Source: Flocculibacter collagenilyticus (lineage in GTDB: Bacteria; Pseudomonadota; Gammaproteobacteria; Enterobacterales; Alteromonadaceae). From it: a stretch of 64,000 nucleotides of DNA. Below are positions 27,447 to 34,600 of the stretch, piece by piece. Made by a program: the position numbers and the translations under genes. The notes beneath the pieces are model-generated. The model did not search any database. It was not told the DNA's origin and saw only the letters and a program-made list of their open reading frames with translations. Position 1 is the first letter of the stretch, and the number at the start of each line of letters is the position of its first letter. The stretch spans positions 806,001 through 870,000 of the forward strand of contig NZ_CP059888.1 in assembly GCF_016469335.1 (NCBI RefSeq), in the 5' to 3' direction.

Positions 27447-29753
27447 ATGTTCAATAAAATATCAGCGGTTTGTTTAATATTCATATTACAAATACTTACC
27501 TCGTTTTCTGTTGAGGCAGTTCAAACGCCTAGCTTGAATGCCTTGCCATCGACAAAAACTGTTAATAGTTCCAAATGGCTGCACTGGAATCATATCAGCC
27601 CTATAAGTTACTATATATTGGAACGGAAAGTAGGTAACGGAGCATGGACAAGGGAAGGTGTTTATTACAACTTAACCAATGGTGCAAACCTTTCTTTTCC
27701 GCATAAAGGCCTCAACTGTTTTAGAGTTATTGCTACTTATAATGGTAGTTGGTCTGGATGGTCTAATCAAAGTTGTACCACGGTTGTTGGTGTTGCTGGA
27801 ACGATAACTAGTCAGAAGAGTACGGTTGCTCTTCCTGCTGGCTGGGGATATACCTTCTCATCGAGTAGTATCAATATTTCAGATCCAGATAGTTCTAGCC
27901 ATAGTATTCATTCTATTTCATCAGGATCAAATTACACTGTATCTGGCAATAGAATCACTGCGACGATTGGTTTTACTGGCGTATTAACTATTCCTGTGAG
28001 ATATAAAGATAATGAAGGGTTAGTAACAAATACTTTTAATTTTAAAATTAATGTTATAGGTAAAGCGAGTAACTTTGACGTTGAATATCAAAACAGTATT
28101 GGTAGCCACAAGTTAACATGGCATCCAGCTGGTGGTGCTACTAAATATAGAATAGACGAATATAAATATACTGGCGGTTCAGCTAGTTGGCAGGGCGAGT
28201 CATATACTACAACCACTTATTTTAGTTTCAACGAGCGCAATAATCAGGATGGCTACAGATATTCTATTTACGGCTGTACCTCCGATACTAAATGTGTTTC
28301 AACTTTTAGCTCTGTGAGTGTTCAAGATAGGCGCTTAGATCTTGGTGGAGTATCTAACCTTAATTACTCAACTCCAGAGTGGGGGGATATTAATTTAACT
28401 TGGAGTGCAGCTTCTAATGCTGATGAATATAGAGTTCGCCAATATAGTTTAAAGAATGGTTCTTTCTCTTTTGAAGATGAATTTTTTACAACAGGTACAA
28501 GCTATAACTTCACTGATAAAGCAAACGGTGAGGTTTATAAATTTGATGTTACTGGTTGTATTTCAGGTAGCGCTTACCCTTCAAATTCATGTGGCACTCA
28601 AGTCAAAAGTGTTGTAGAACCAAAGCGTTCCAAATTAATTGAGAGTGACTTTTCTTCTTTGGGTAGCTTGTTGGCAGATTGGAACTATAGCAGTTATGCC
28701 TGTGAAAACATTTCAAATGTTTCTTCAAGTTGTTATAGGGCTGAGAGTAAAGGTTATTACACAAAAAACTCTGTGGAAATTACTCCGAATGGTGAACTAT
28801 TCCTAAAAGTTTTAGCTAAAGAAACAACAGATCCAGCTTTAGGGCTTTTAACCTGTAATGCTAGTCAACTTTACCCTAATCAATATCCCGAACCTGCTAT
28901 ATCTGACAAACATTATATTCTTTCTTCTGGATTTGTTGAGTCCAAAAATAAATATACATTTGGTGAGTTTTACGCAAAAGTTAGCTATCAAAGAGTTTTT
29001 GGAACGCAAAGCGCAGTATGGATAGACTCGGATTGGATAACTCCCAACACAATTGGACAAGAGATTGATCTTGATGAGTATATACCTATGGCAGATAAAT
29101 GGCATAGGACACACCAGTTCACGGTACATACACATGATGGTCGATTTTTAGAGTGTCCTGAGAAAGGTTTTTATAAAGCAGCATCAAGTTGCTTAGCTCG
29201 AGGGGCCGACAATAAAGATAATGCTACGGGGACACTTGCTTTTGAAGTACAAAAACAAAATAGTTTTGAACATGGTCATGTCTTTGGTGTTAATTGGCTC
29301 GATACGGGTGATGATATGACTTATCTTCAATCAAGAGATGGCACTCCTTCAGAAATTTGGATTACAGTATTTAAATTAGATCCGGCTGGTAATAAAATTC
29401 AAGCAATAGACGAACATGGTATGCCGAAAGTAGATAGTGAGGGAGAGCCAGTATACGAGACAGAAAATGTACAGAGAGCAGCATACTCTCATAACGAAAT
29501 GACTAGTGGTGGACCCCAAACAATACTTGATGCTGCTAAGATTAAACTGTCTGTAGAGGTTGGTAAAGATTATTATGGAGGCTCTGTTACCGATCAAATC
29601 AGATTATGTGCAGTTATTGGTGGTGAGCTAGACGCAAACCATGAGTTACCAACTGAGCACACACTGGAAGATGGAACTACAAGTGACGGTCATTTGTTAG
29701 GTGGCATGAAAGTTGACTGGGTGAAAGCTTACCCTGAAGAGATCAACCCGTAG
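27447..29753 (+). CDS. Secreted GH16-like (laminarinase/lichenase fold) multidomain protein
   Basis: A 768-residue protein with a signal peptide (about 1-24). Residues 30-110, 200-290 and 295-385 look like fibronectin-type-III beta modules (YILERKVG..., LTWHPAGGATKYRIDEY, LTWSAASNADEYRVRQY). The C-terminal domain (about 400-768) has the concanavalin-like pattern GFVESKNKYTFGEFYAK and AVWIDSDW, and E539-I-D541-L-D-E544, which fits the GH16 catalytic motif ExDxxE. It ends GGMKVDWVKAY, typical of GH16 last strands. Likely role: extracellular cleavage of a beta-glucan or galactan. It stands alone, AT-rich, in an accessory region. Confidence 0.65.
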   Translation: MFNKISAVCLIFILQILTSFSVEAVQTPSLNALPSTKTVNSSKWLHWNHISPISYYILERKVGNGAWTREGVYYNLTNGANLSFPHKGLNCFRVIATYNGSWSGWSNQSCTTVVGVAGTITSQKSTVALPAGWGYTFSSSSINISDPDSSSHSIHSISSGSNYTVSGNRITATIGFTGVLTIPVRYKDNEGLVTNTFNFKINVIGKASNFDVEYQNSIGSHKLTWHPAGGATKYRIDEYKYTGGSASWQGESYTTTTYFSFNERNNQDGYRYSIYGCTSDTKCVSTFSSVSVQDRRLDLGGVSNLNYSTPEWGDINLTWSAASNADEYRVRQYSLKNGSFSFEDEFFTTGTSYNFTDKANGEVYKFDVTGCISGSAYPSNSCGTQVKSVVEPKRSKLIESDFSSLGSLLADWNYSSYACENISNVSSSCYRAESKGYYTKNSVEITPNGELFLKVLAKETTDPALGLLTCNASQLYPNQYPEPAISDKHYILSSGFVESKNKYTFGEFYAKVSYQRVFGTQSAVWIDSDWITPNTIGQEIDLDEYIPMADKWHRTHQFTVHTHDGRFLECPEKGFYKAASSCLARGADNKDNATGTLAFEVQKQNSFEHGHVFGVNWLDTGDDMTYLQSRDGTPSEIWITVFKLDPAGNKIQAIDEHGMPKVDSEGEPVYETENVQRAAYSHNEMTSGGPQTILDAAKIKLSVEVGKDYYGGSVTDQIRLCAVIGGELDANHELPTEHTLEDGTTSDGHLLGGMKVDWVKAYPEEINP

Positions 29754-29924
29754 GAATTAATATTAGTGTACTGTTATAGCAATATTACTTTGCTTTTAGT
29801 CTATAGGCATATGATTACTAATCAATATGCTAAGTTAAGTATTGGGTTTGCTGGGGTATAAAGTGGGGTATCACCATAATTTCCCATGTATCTATTTTAA
29901 TTAAAACAAATGGTTAACCTCTAC

Positions 29925-29942
29925 ATGGGCGGCATGATGTAG
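29925..29942 (+). pseudogene. Possible relic of a groEL 3' end (MGGMM-stop)
   Basis: ATGGGCGGCATGATGTAG matches the last codons of groEL (ATGGGCGGCATG and ATGATGTA occur there, separated by one GGTGGA unit) and a strong terminator follows at once, as after a real gene. It is not joined to any longer frame. It could also be chance, or part of a decayed GH16 end (GGCGGCATGA is shared with 32567). Bases 29754-29924 hold no other gene. Confidence 0.3.
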
Positions 29943-29960
29943 TCCGTCGCTCAATAATTA

Positions 29961-29990
29961 TAAAAAAGGCGCTAATTTAGCGCCTTTTTT
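29961..29990. terminator. Strong bidirectional terminator
   Basis: AAAAAAGGCGCTA (29962-29974) pairs perfectly with TAGCGCCTTTTTT (29978-29990) around a 3-nt loop. A-run and T-run on both sides make it bidirectional. Confidence 0.88.
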
Positions 29991-29991
29991 G

Positions 29992-30112
29992 TGTCCATTG
30001 CCCCGTCCTAAATAAGAATGTCACTTTTCCAACTTAAAATTTGGAGAATGTGATGAAACAAATATCTAAAAGAGCACAAAAAGATTACTCCCTCGCTTTT
30101 AAATTATCAATT
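29992..30112 (+). mobile_element. Truncated IS3-family element, left end and start of orfA
   Basis: The stretch starts TGTCCATTGCCCCGTCC, the look of an IS left end. GGAG then stands 7 nt before an ATG at 30053 coding MKQISKRAQKDYSLAFKLS, the typical first 19 residues of an IS3-type OrfA. After codon 19 the similarity stops and the frame ends at 30155-30157. The rest of orfA and orfB are absent, so the element is dead. The family call is from memory of that N-terminus. Confidence 0.55.
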
Positions 30113-30224
30113 GGTAAAAATTATATAGCCCACCTTTCTATTTTAGAGCCATGGTGAAAGCGGCAAGTTGTCCGGTACGCTGGCAGTAAAATCAGTCGAG
30201 GAAGTCGACAGAAGCACCTAAGTA

Positions 30225-31224
30225 ACCCCAACTCGGGATAAGAATTTGAAAATTTAAGGAACTAAATGCCTGCTCCACGATCAGATCTTTCGACCAAAAA
30301 AGAAAGTGACCAAAAAAGGAACAGGCATGAATAAATTAGTTGAACTCTTCTGTGATGTCGATGATTTTTGCAAAGTATTTATTCCCGAATGGGAAAAGCA
30401 ATTGATTGCAGACGGCACACAAAAACGTAAGCGTCGAAGTAGATTGACGATGAGTGAAGTCATGACAATTATCATTGGCTTCCACATGTCCCATTACCGA
30501 GATTTTAAAAATTATTACACTGGTCATGTCAGTCGCTTTTGTCGAGAAGAATTTCCACATTTGCTTAGTTATACACGCTTTTTAGAGCTAATGCCGCGAA
30601 CAATAGTGCCAATGTGTGCGTACTTCACCTCACTTAAAGGTAAGCCTACAGGCATTGAGTTCATTGACTCCACTACTTTAACCGTTTGTCATAATATTCG
30701 AATTCCCAGACATAAAACATTTAATGGTATAGCAAGGCGAGGGAAATCGACGATGGGCTGGTTTTATGGTTTCAAACTTCACCTTATCGTTAATTATCGG
30801 GGAGAGATCGTTGCAGCCAAAGTCACCACAGGCAACGTTCATGATACTAAACCAGTCGAAGAGCTAGCTGCTGGTTTGACAGATAAATTGTACGGAGATA
30901 AAGGTTATCTCAGCAAAGCACTGGAAGCTTCGTTGTTTGAAAAAGGGGTGACATTAATTACTACCGTTCGCAAGAATATGAAAGCCAAAGCGATGTCGTT
31001 ATGGGACAGAGCGATGCTATCTAAGCGATTTATTATTGAAACTATTAATGACCAATTAAAGAATATCTCCCAAATTGAACACTCCAGACATCGCAGTATG
31101 AATGGTTTTATGTTGAACTTAATGGCAGGATTAGTGGCTTACTGCCTTAAAGACAATAAGCCAAGCCTTAATTTAACTGACTCAGAGCTTAATTCTATGA
31201 TCGTGGCTTAAACCGATCTGGGGT
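30225..31224 (+). mobile_element. Intact IS982-family insertion sequence, 1000 bp
   Basis: The ends are imperfect inverted repeats: left ACCCCAACTCGGGATAAG (from 30225) and right CTTAAACCGATCTGGGGT (to 31224), sharing ACCCCA, TCGG and TAAG. A 6-bp direct repeat TAAGTA flanks it (30219-30224 and 31225-31230), the target duplication. One transposase gene fills it and its stop lies inside the right repeat. All parts look complete, so it may still be mobile and arrived fairly recently. Confidence 0.88.
30306..31211 (+). CDS. IS982-family transposase
   Basis: A 301-residue transposase, MNKLVELFCDVDDFCKVF..., typical in start and length for IS982. The likely DDE residues are D121 (FIDSTTLTVCHN), D198 (LYGDKGYLS) and E245 (FIIETINDQLK). 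The C-terminal SRHRSMNGFMLNLMAGLVAYCL is also family-typical. No frameshift or stop is seen. It catalyses movement of the element that carries it. Confidence 0.92.
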   Translation: MTKKGTGMNKLVELFCDVDDFCKVFIPEWEKQLIADGTQKRKRRSRLTMSEVMTIIIGFHMSHYRDFKNYYTGHVSRFCREEFPHLLSYTRFLELMPRTIVPMCAYFTSLKGKPTGIEFIDSTTLTVCHNIRIPRHKTFNGIARRGKSTMGWFYGFKLHLIVNYRGEIVAAKVTTGNVHDTKPVEELAAGLTDKLYGDKGYLSKALEASLFEKGVTLITTVRKNMKAKAMSLWDRAMLSKRFIIETINDQLKNISQIEHSRHRSMNGFMLNLMAGLVAYCLKDNKPSLNLTDSELNSMIVA

Positions 31225-31288
31225 TAAGTACAAATCTATTAAAATAAACAGTGAAATTCAGCCAAGCTTAATGGGATATAACCATTTT

Positions 31289-31450
31289 TTATTGCTCTTT
31301 AATGAGGGATATTGTGCGTCTGATATTACTTAGAGGTAAACGATTAAAGTTTGCTTTAGTTACTTCAAGCGGAAAGTCTAATACACCCACATCACCTTCT
31401 AATGTTCTTCTCACTAAATCAAGACACTTTTCTTTAGGGGTTTTGTTCAT
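31289..31450 (-). CDS. Small protein of 53 aa, second of an ATGA-coupled pair
   Basis: A complete frame, MNKTPKEKCLDLVRRTLEGD..., whose ATG shares four bases (ATGA) with the stop of the preceding minus-strand ORF. The protein is charged and helical with no membrane segment. No Shine-Dalgarno site is visible, which would fit translation by coupling. Family not recognised. It lies just right of the IS982 element in an accessory region, so it could be a fragment of an older mobile gene. Confidence 0.4.
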   Translation of the reverse strand: MNKTPKEKCLDLVRRTLEGDVGVLDFPLEVTKANFNRLPLSNIRRTISLIKEQ

Positions 31451-31614
31451 ATTCTAATTGGCGATCGGTCAACATGTAATGGCATATGTAGTGGCATAGT
31501 TAATTTGGCCACCTGATTAGCTCCTCTATCGCTAAGCTTCATACTAAGCTTAGCCGTGTCATGTCTATTTGTACTTTTGCCATTTAATACTTTAACAATT
31601 GGGTAATATTCCAT
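31447..31614 (-). CDS. Small protein of 55 aa, first of an ATGA-coupled pair
   Basis: A frame of 55 codons (MEYYPIVKVLNGKST...) on the minus strand with stop TGA overlapping the start of the next small ORF by 4 bp. It contains a MPLHMPLH duplication near its end. The ribosome site is not obvious and an in-frame TGA lies 11 codons upstream of the ATG. Not recognised. Coding status rests on the ATGA arrangement only. Bases 31615-31700 carry the promoter side of the next plus-strand gene. Confidence 0.35.
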   Translation of the reverse strand: MEYYPIVKVLNGKSTNRHDTAKLSMKLSDRGANQVAKLTMPLHMPLHVDRSPIRI

Positions 31615-31700
31615 TATTAAAGTGCCAAGCTTGGTTAAAGCAGCTCATAATGTTGTAAAATATGATTTTTTTATTTTTATATTATTGAGGGACTTTATTT

Positions 31701-32504
31701 ATGACGAGAGCTAGGAAAGCGTTTGGGTTGATATTGATTTCATTGTTTTTGGTTTTCTTCGCTTATAAACATTATAAAAGTGGTGAAGTGTTGGTGGATG
31801 AGGTGAAAATCAAGGTTGACCCCTCAAAATATGGACGAGTCGAAGTTCAACATGATCTGAGTAATGCCTCAATTAGAGATTCGAGTAATGACCAAATTAA
31901 AGACTCGAGCAATGAGCTGCTGAATAGCTCGGTTCACTTAAAGAGCCCAGAGCTGGGTAATCATATTACTAAAGAAAGCCCCCCAAGTTCTGAGCGTGAA
32001 AAGGAGGAGTTCTCTTCTCACTTTTATGTAGATGAGAATACTGACGAATATGAAGAACTCTTAACTAAATATAAAAAAAGTAAAAGCGCAATTTTGTTAA
32101 ATGAGTACTTTTATGTTCCGATAAAATACGATGGCGGAGTGGACTTTGCAAAAATCAGTGTTGAAGAGTTTGGTGAGCTTAGAAAAAATCCGGGCAATGT
32201 TTACAACAGGCGATTAGACTACTTGAATAAGGCGGATAGTTATGGTGATTGGTCTTTTGATGCAGAACTCAATGCGACTGAACTCTTTTCAACTTATTTT
32301 CCCCATTCAGATTACGATATATTAGTGTTGCAATGTCGTGAAAGGTTTTGTTTAACCGAATTTACATTTTCTAATGAAGATAATGCATATCAATTTATTG
32401 ATACGCTAAGGGCGAAAAGAAATATGTGCCAGTGTCGCGTTTTAGAATATTTTCCTCCCACTGGCAATCAAGCCATATTGGAAATAGAGTTCATTAATAC
32501 CTAA
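31701..32504 (+). CDS. Membrane-anchored hypothetical protein with Cys-pair C-terminal domain, 267 aa
   Basis: GAGGGA lies about 9 nt before the ATG. An N-terminal membrane helix (about 8-24, FGLILISLFLVFFAY) is followed by a polar, repetitive linker (residues 50-75 contain SNASIRDSSN / SNDQIKDSSN / SNELLNSS, a short repeat) and a folded C-terminal domain (about 115-267). LQCRERFCLTEFTF and MCQCRVLEYF carry four cysteines that may form disulfides outside the cytosol; a similar VxCxxxxCxxEF motif occurs in other uncharacterised proteobacterial envelope proteins. Function unknown. Confidence 0.55.
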   Translation: MTRARKAFGLILISLFLVFFAYKHYKSGEVLVDEVKIKVDPSKYGRVEVQHDLSNASIRDSSNDQIKDSSNELLNSSVHLKSPELGNHITKESPPSSEREKEEFSSHFYVDENTDEYEELLTKYKKSKSAILLNEYFYVPIKYDGGVDFAKISVEEFGELRKNPGNVYNRRLDYLNKADSYGDWSFDAELNATELFSTYFPHSDYDILVLQCRERFCLTEFTFSNEDNAYQFIDTLRAKRNMCQCRVLEYFPPTGNQAILEIEFINT

Positions 32505-32563
32505 GCGTGCAGACATGATTCTATGTTATTAATAAGAATACAGCTTTATTATTTATGCAATGA

Positions 32564-32605
32564 TCTGGCGGCATGAAGGTTGATTGGGTTAAAAATTATA
32601 AATAA
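32564..32605 (+). pseudogene. Relic of a second GH16-type gene, 3' end only
   Basis: GGCGGCATGAAGGTTGATTG starts a frame coding GGMKVDWVKNYK-stop, nearly the same as the end of the GH16-like gene at 29705-29740 (GGMKVDWVKAY). The DNA also aligns closely. Nothing upstream in frame belongs to such a gene, so only the last 12 codons survive. Bases 32606-32721 show no gene. Confidence 0.6.
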
Positions 32606-32721
32606 CAAAAGAATAATGTAAGTTAACCCAATGATGAGATAGAAATTTTTATGAAAATAGAGGGGGGCTTTGTTGTTAAGTGCCTTCTAACAATCTAGTA
32701 CTAATAAATAATTGAGCACAA

Positions 32722-33942
32722 TTACTTTATATCCTGATATGTATCCGCCCACTCAATGGCTTCTTGGTATAACCCCGGCAAAATATCTTGCTCTATTCTT
32801 AGCTTTGCGCTGGCTTTACGCATGGCTGTCCAGCTTGCTGACTCATAAGCTTTTATCACTGCTAAAAATGGAAACAGTACATTGCCTGATTCGAGCAAGG
32901 CGTCTTTGATATCCGTTGCGAGTGGTAGGGTGTCTAATAAGTCGGGCATGTGCTGATCTAAGATAGCGTCGATAAGTGAAAATAGTCCCATTAAGAAGGC
33001 GTGATCAGCAAGATCGGGCTTACTTACATGTGCGAGTTGTTCGGCAAAGCGAGCGCGAATAATCGACATTTTGGTTAGCTCGTTTGGTTTGTCTTGGGCG
33101 ATATGAGCGGTGATGATTAGGCACACAAAGCGTTTTACTTGAGCCTCCCCTAGGTAAACGAGCGCTTGTTTAATTGAGCCTATTTCTTGTCGGATTGAAA
33201 ATAACCCAGAATTGATAAAGCGGAATAATTTAAACGATAATGATGTATCTTGTTCAAAATACTTTGAAAGGGATTCATAGTTAAAATTGGGGTTTAATAC
33301 TTCTCGGTACATGGCCATAATGACTGCGTAGTTGATGGCGATGTCTCGTTTAATTATCATTTCAGGTTTGCAAAAAAAGTACCCTTGAAAAAAATCAAAG
33401 CCCATGGCTTTGGCTTGTTCAAACTCGTCATAGTTTTCTATTTTTTCAGCCAGCACTTTCATTTTTTTGTAGGTTTTTAGTTCTTTTACTAAATCTCCTA
33501 CCTCATCCAGTGGCGTTTCCCGAATATCAATTTTAACTAAGCGAGTTAGCTTAAAAAACGGTTTCCATTTATCGGTGTATTGAAAGTCATCTAATGCCAG
33601 TTTATAACCTTTATGGAAAAGTAAACGACAGCTTTCATATACTTCACGAGTAGGGGAAATATCTTCTAGTAGCTCTACAATGATTTGATCGCTAGGAAGT
33701 AGCGCAGGCAATTGCTCTAAAATAGCCTTTTCCGGGAAGTTTATCAAAGCAGGTTTACCCGAGGTAAGTTTACTTAAGCCTTGATTAAATTGACTATCTA
33801 ACAATAGCTTAGAGGTAGCTGCATTTGCTTCTACGTTAGGAAAGCTATTGCGCTCACCATCTCTAAAAAACAGCTCGTATGCAACAACACGTTTTTTTCT
33901 ATTAAAAACGGCTTGTCGAGCCGTATACACTTGCATAAACAA
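32722..33942 (-). CDS. EAL-HDOD (YuxH-like) signalling protein with degenerate EAL motif
   Basis: A 406-residue two-domain protein. Residues 1-205 are EAL-like: YELFFRDGE replaces the EAL motif, but LALDDF, VKIDI, LAEKIEN and GFDFFQGYFFCKP remain. Residues 210-400 are HDOD (FKLFRFINSGLFS..., SIKQALVYLGEAQVKRFV). The layout is that of YuxH / CdgJ-type proteins. The loss of the EAL core suggests no or weak cyclic-di-GMP hydrolysis, so it is likely a binding or scaffold protein affecting motility or surface behaviour. A 101-residue unknown gene lies just upstream in the same direction. Confidence 0.82.
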   Translation of the reverse strand: MFMQVYTARQAVFNRKKRVVAYELFFRDGERNSFPNVEANAATSKLLLDSQFNQGLSKLTSGKPALINFPEKAILEQLPALLPSDQIIVELLEDISPTREVYESCRLLFHKGYKLALDDFQYTDKWKPFFKLTRLVKIDIRETPLDEVGDLVKELKTYKKMKVLAEKIENYDEFEQAKAMGFDFFQGYFFCKPEMIIKRDIAINYAVIMAMYREVLNPNFNYESLSKYFEQDTSLSFKLFRFINSGLFSIRQEIGSIKQALVYLGEAQVKRFVCLIITAHIAQDKPNELTKMSIIRARFAEQLAHVSKPDLADHAFLMGLFSLIDAILDQHMPDLLDTLPLATDIKDALLESGNVLFPFLAVIKAYESASWTAMRKASAKLRIEQDILPGLYQEAIEWADTYQDIK

Positions 33943-34022
33943 TGAACCCTAATGGTTAGAAACGAAATAGGCGTAACTATATTCGTTCGTGAACTAATTT
34001 GCACTAAAGAGTGAGCGAAAGT

Positions 34023-34328
34023 TTATAAAAAATTTGAAATTTCGTTATATAACTCAATGGCTTGTTGTTCTGTTAGGCCTGTTTTTTGATCACTTTTGCC
34101 TATAGTTGTTGTCACTCTAATTGACTCTGTACCAAATTCAGGTGAGTTCGCTTTGTCTATAAATTCTTGGTTTTGTTGTTTTTCCCGAGCTAATGAGGAG
34201 ATGTTTACAATATCGTTAGTAAAGTTGCCAAATTTGCTGTTTTGATTTTCCGACGTAAAACGGCGTTTGCTATTAATATCAGCAAGGGCAATATCTACAG
34301 ATGCAGTAAGTGGAAATGCAGCCGACAT
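34023..34328 (-). CDS. Hypothetical small protein, 101 aa
   Basis: Start at 34328 (MSAAFPLTASVDIALADINSK) is preferred because AGGTAGG lies upstream; the longer frame begins with GTG at 34346. The protein is polar, with no signal peptide or membrane segment. KSDQKTGLTEQQAIELYNEISNFL is a C-terminal helix; the phrase QEAIELYNKF ends the CheZ-like protein at 40445 in a similar way. It lies 80 bp before the EAL-HDOD gene and may be its operon partner. Family not recognised. Confidence 0.55.
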   Translation of the reverse strand: MSAAFPLTASVDIALADINSKRRFTSENQNSKFGNFTNDIVNISSLAREKQQNQEFIDKANSPEFGTESIRVTTTIGKSDQKTGLTEQQAIELYNEISNFL

Positions 34329-34517
34329 GTTACCTACCTTTAACACATATTACGTAAACAATATGCAATGAAGCATTATATCTATATTAATTGAAGACTT
34401 TCTTTGCAGCTGCTACATACTCACCACTGTAACTGCTAGCAGTAAAATCGTCACATAATATAGGTATATACCTACTCGTCATGTTCTTCGGTGATTAAAG
34501 TGTAGAACACTTTCTTA

Positions 34518-34600
34518 AAAATAGCCTAGTTTAGGTGTTTTCATCCCTGTAATTGAGCAATGAAAACGAGGCTAGTTATGGGCATTTGTACAATTACAGG
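34518..34600 (-). other. Two interleaved inverted repeats at a gene 3' end (possible pseudoknot/terminator)
   Basis: Repeat A: CCTGTAATTG (34546-34555) and CAATTACAGG (34591-34600, containing the kinase stop codon). Repeat B: TAGCCT plus GTTTTCAT (34522-34527, 34537-34544) with ATGAAAAC plus AGGCTA (34560-34567, 34569-34574). One arm of A lies in the loop of B and the other outside it. On the minus strand B is followed by TTTTT, as in a terminator. Confidence 0.55.

Noticed and set aside
28848-29597. Minus-strand ORFs within the GH16-like gene
   Set aside because: They are inside the intact secreted-protein frame and show no features of their own.
30281-30560. Minus-strand ORFs at the start of the IS982 transposase
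   Set aside because: They lie fully within the transposase coding region and have no supporting signal.
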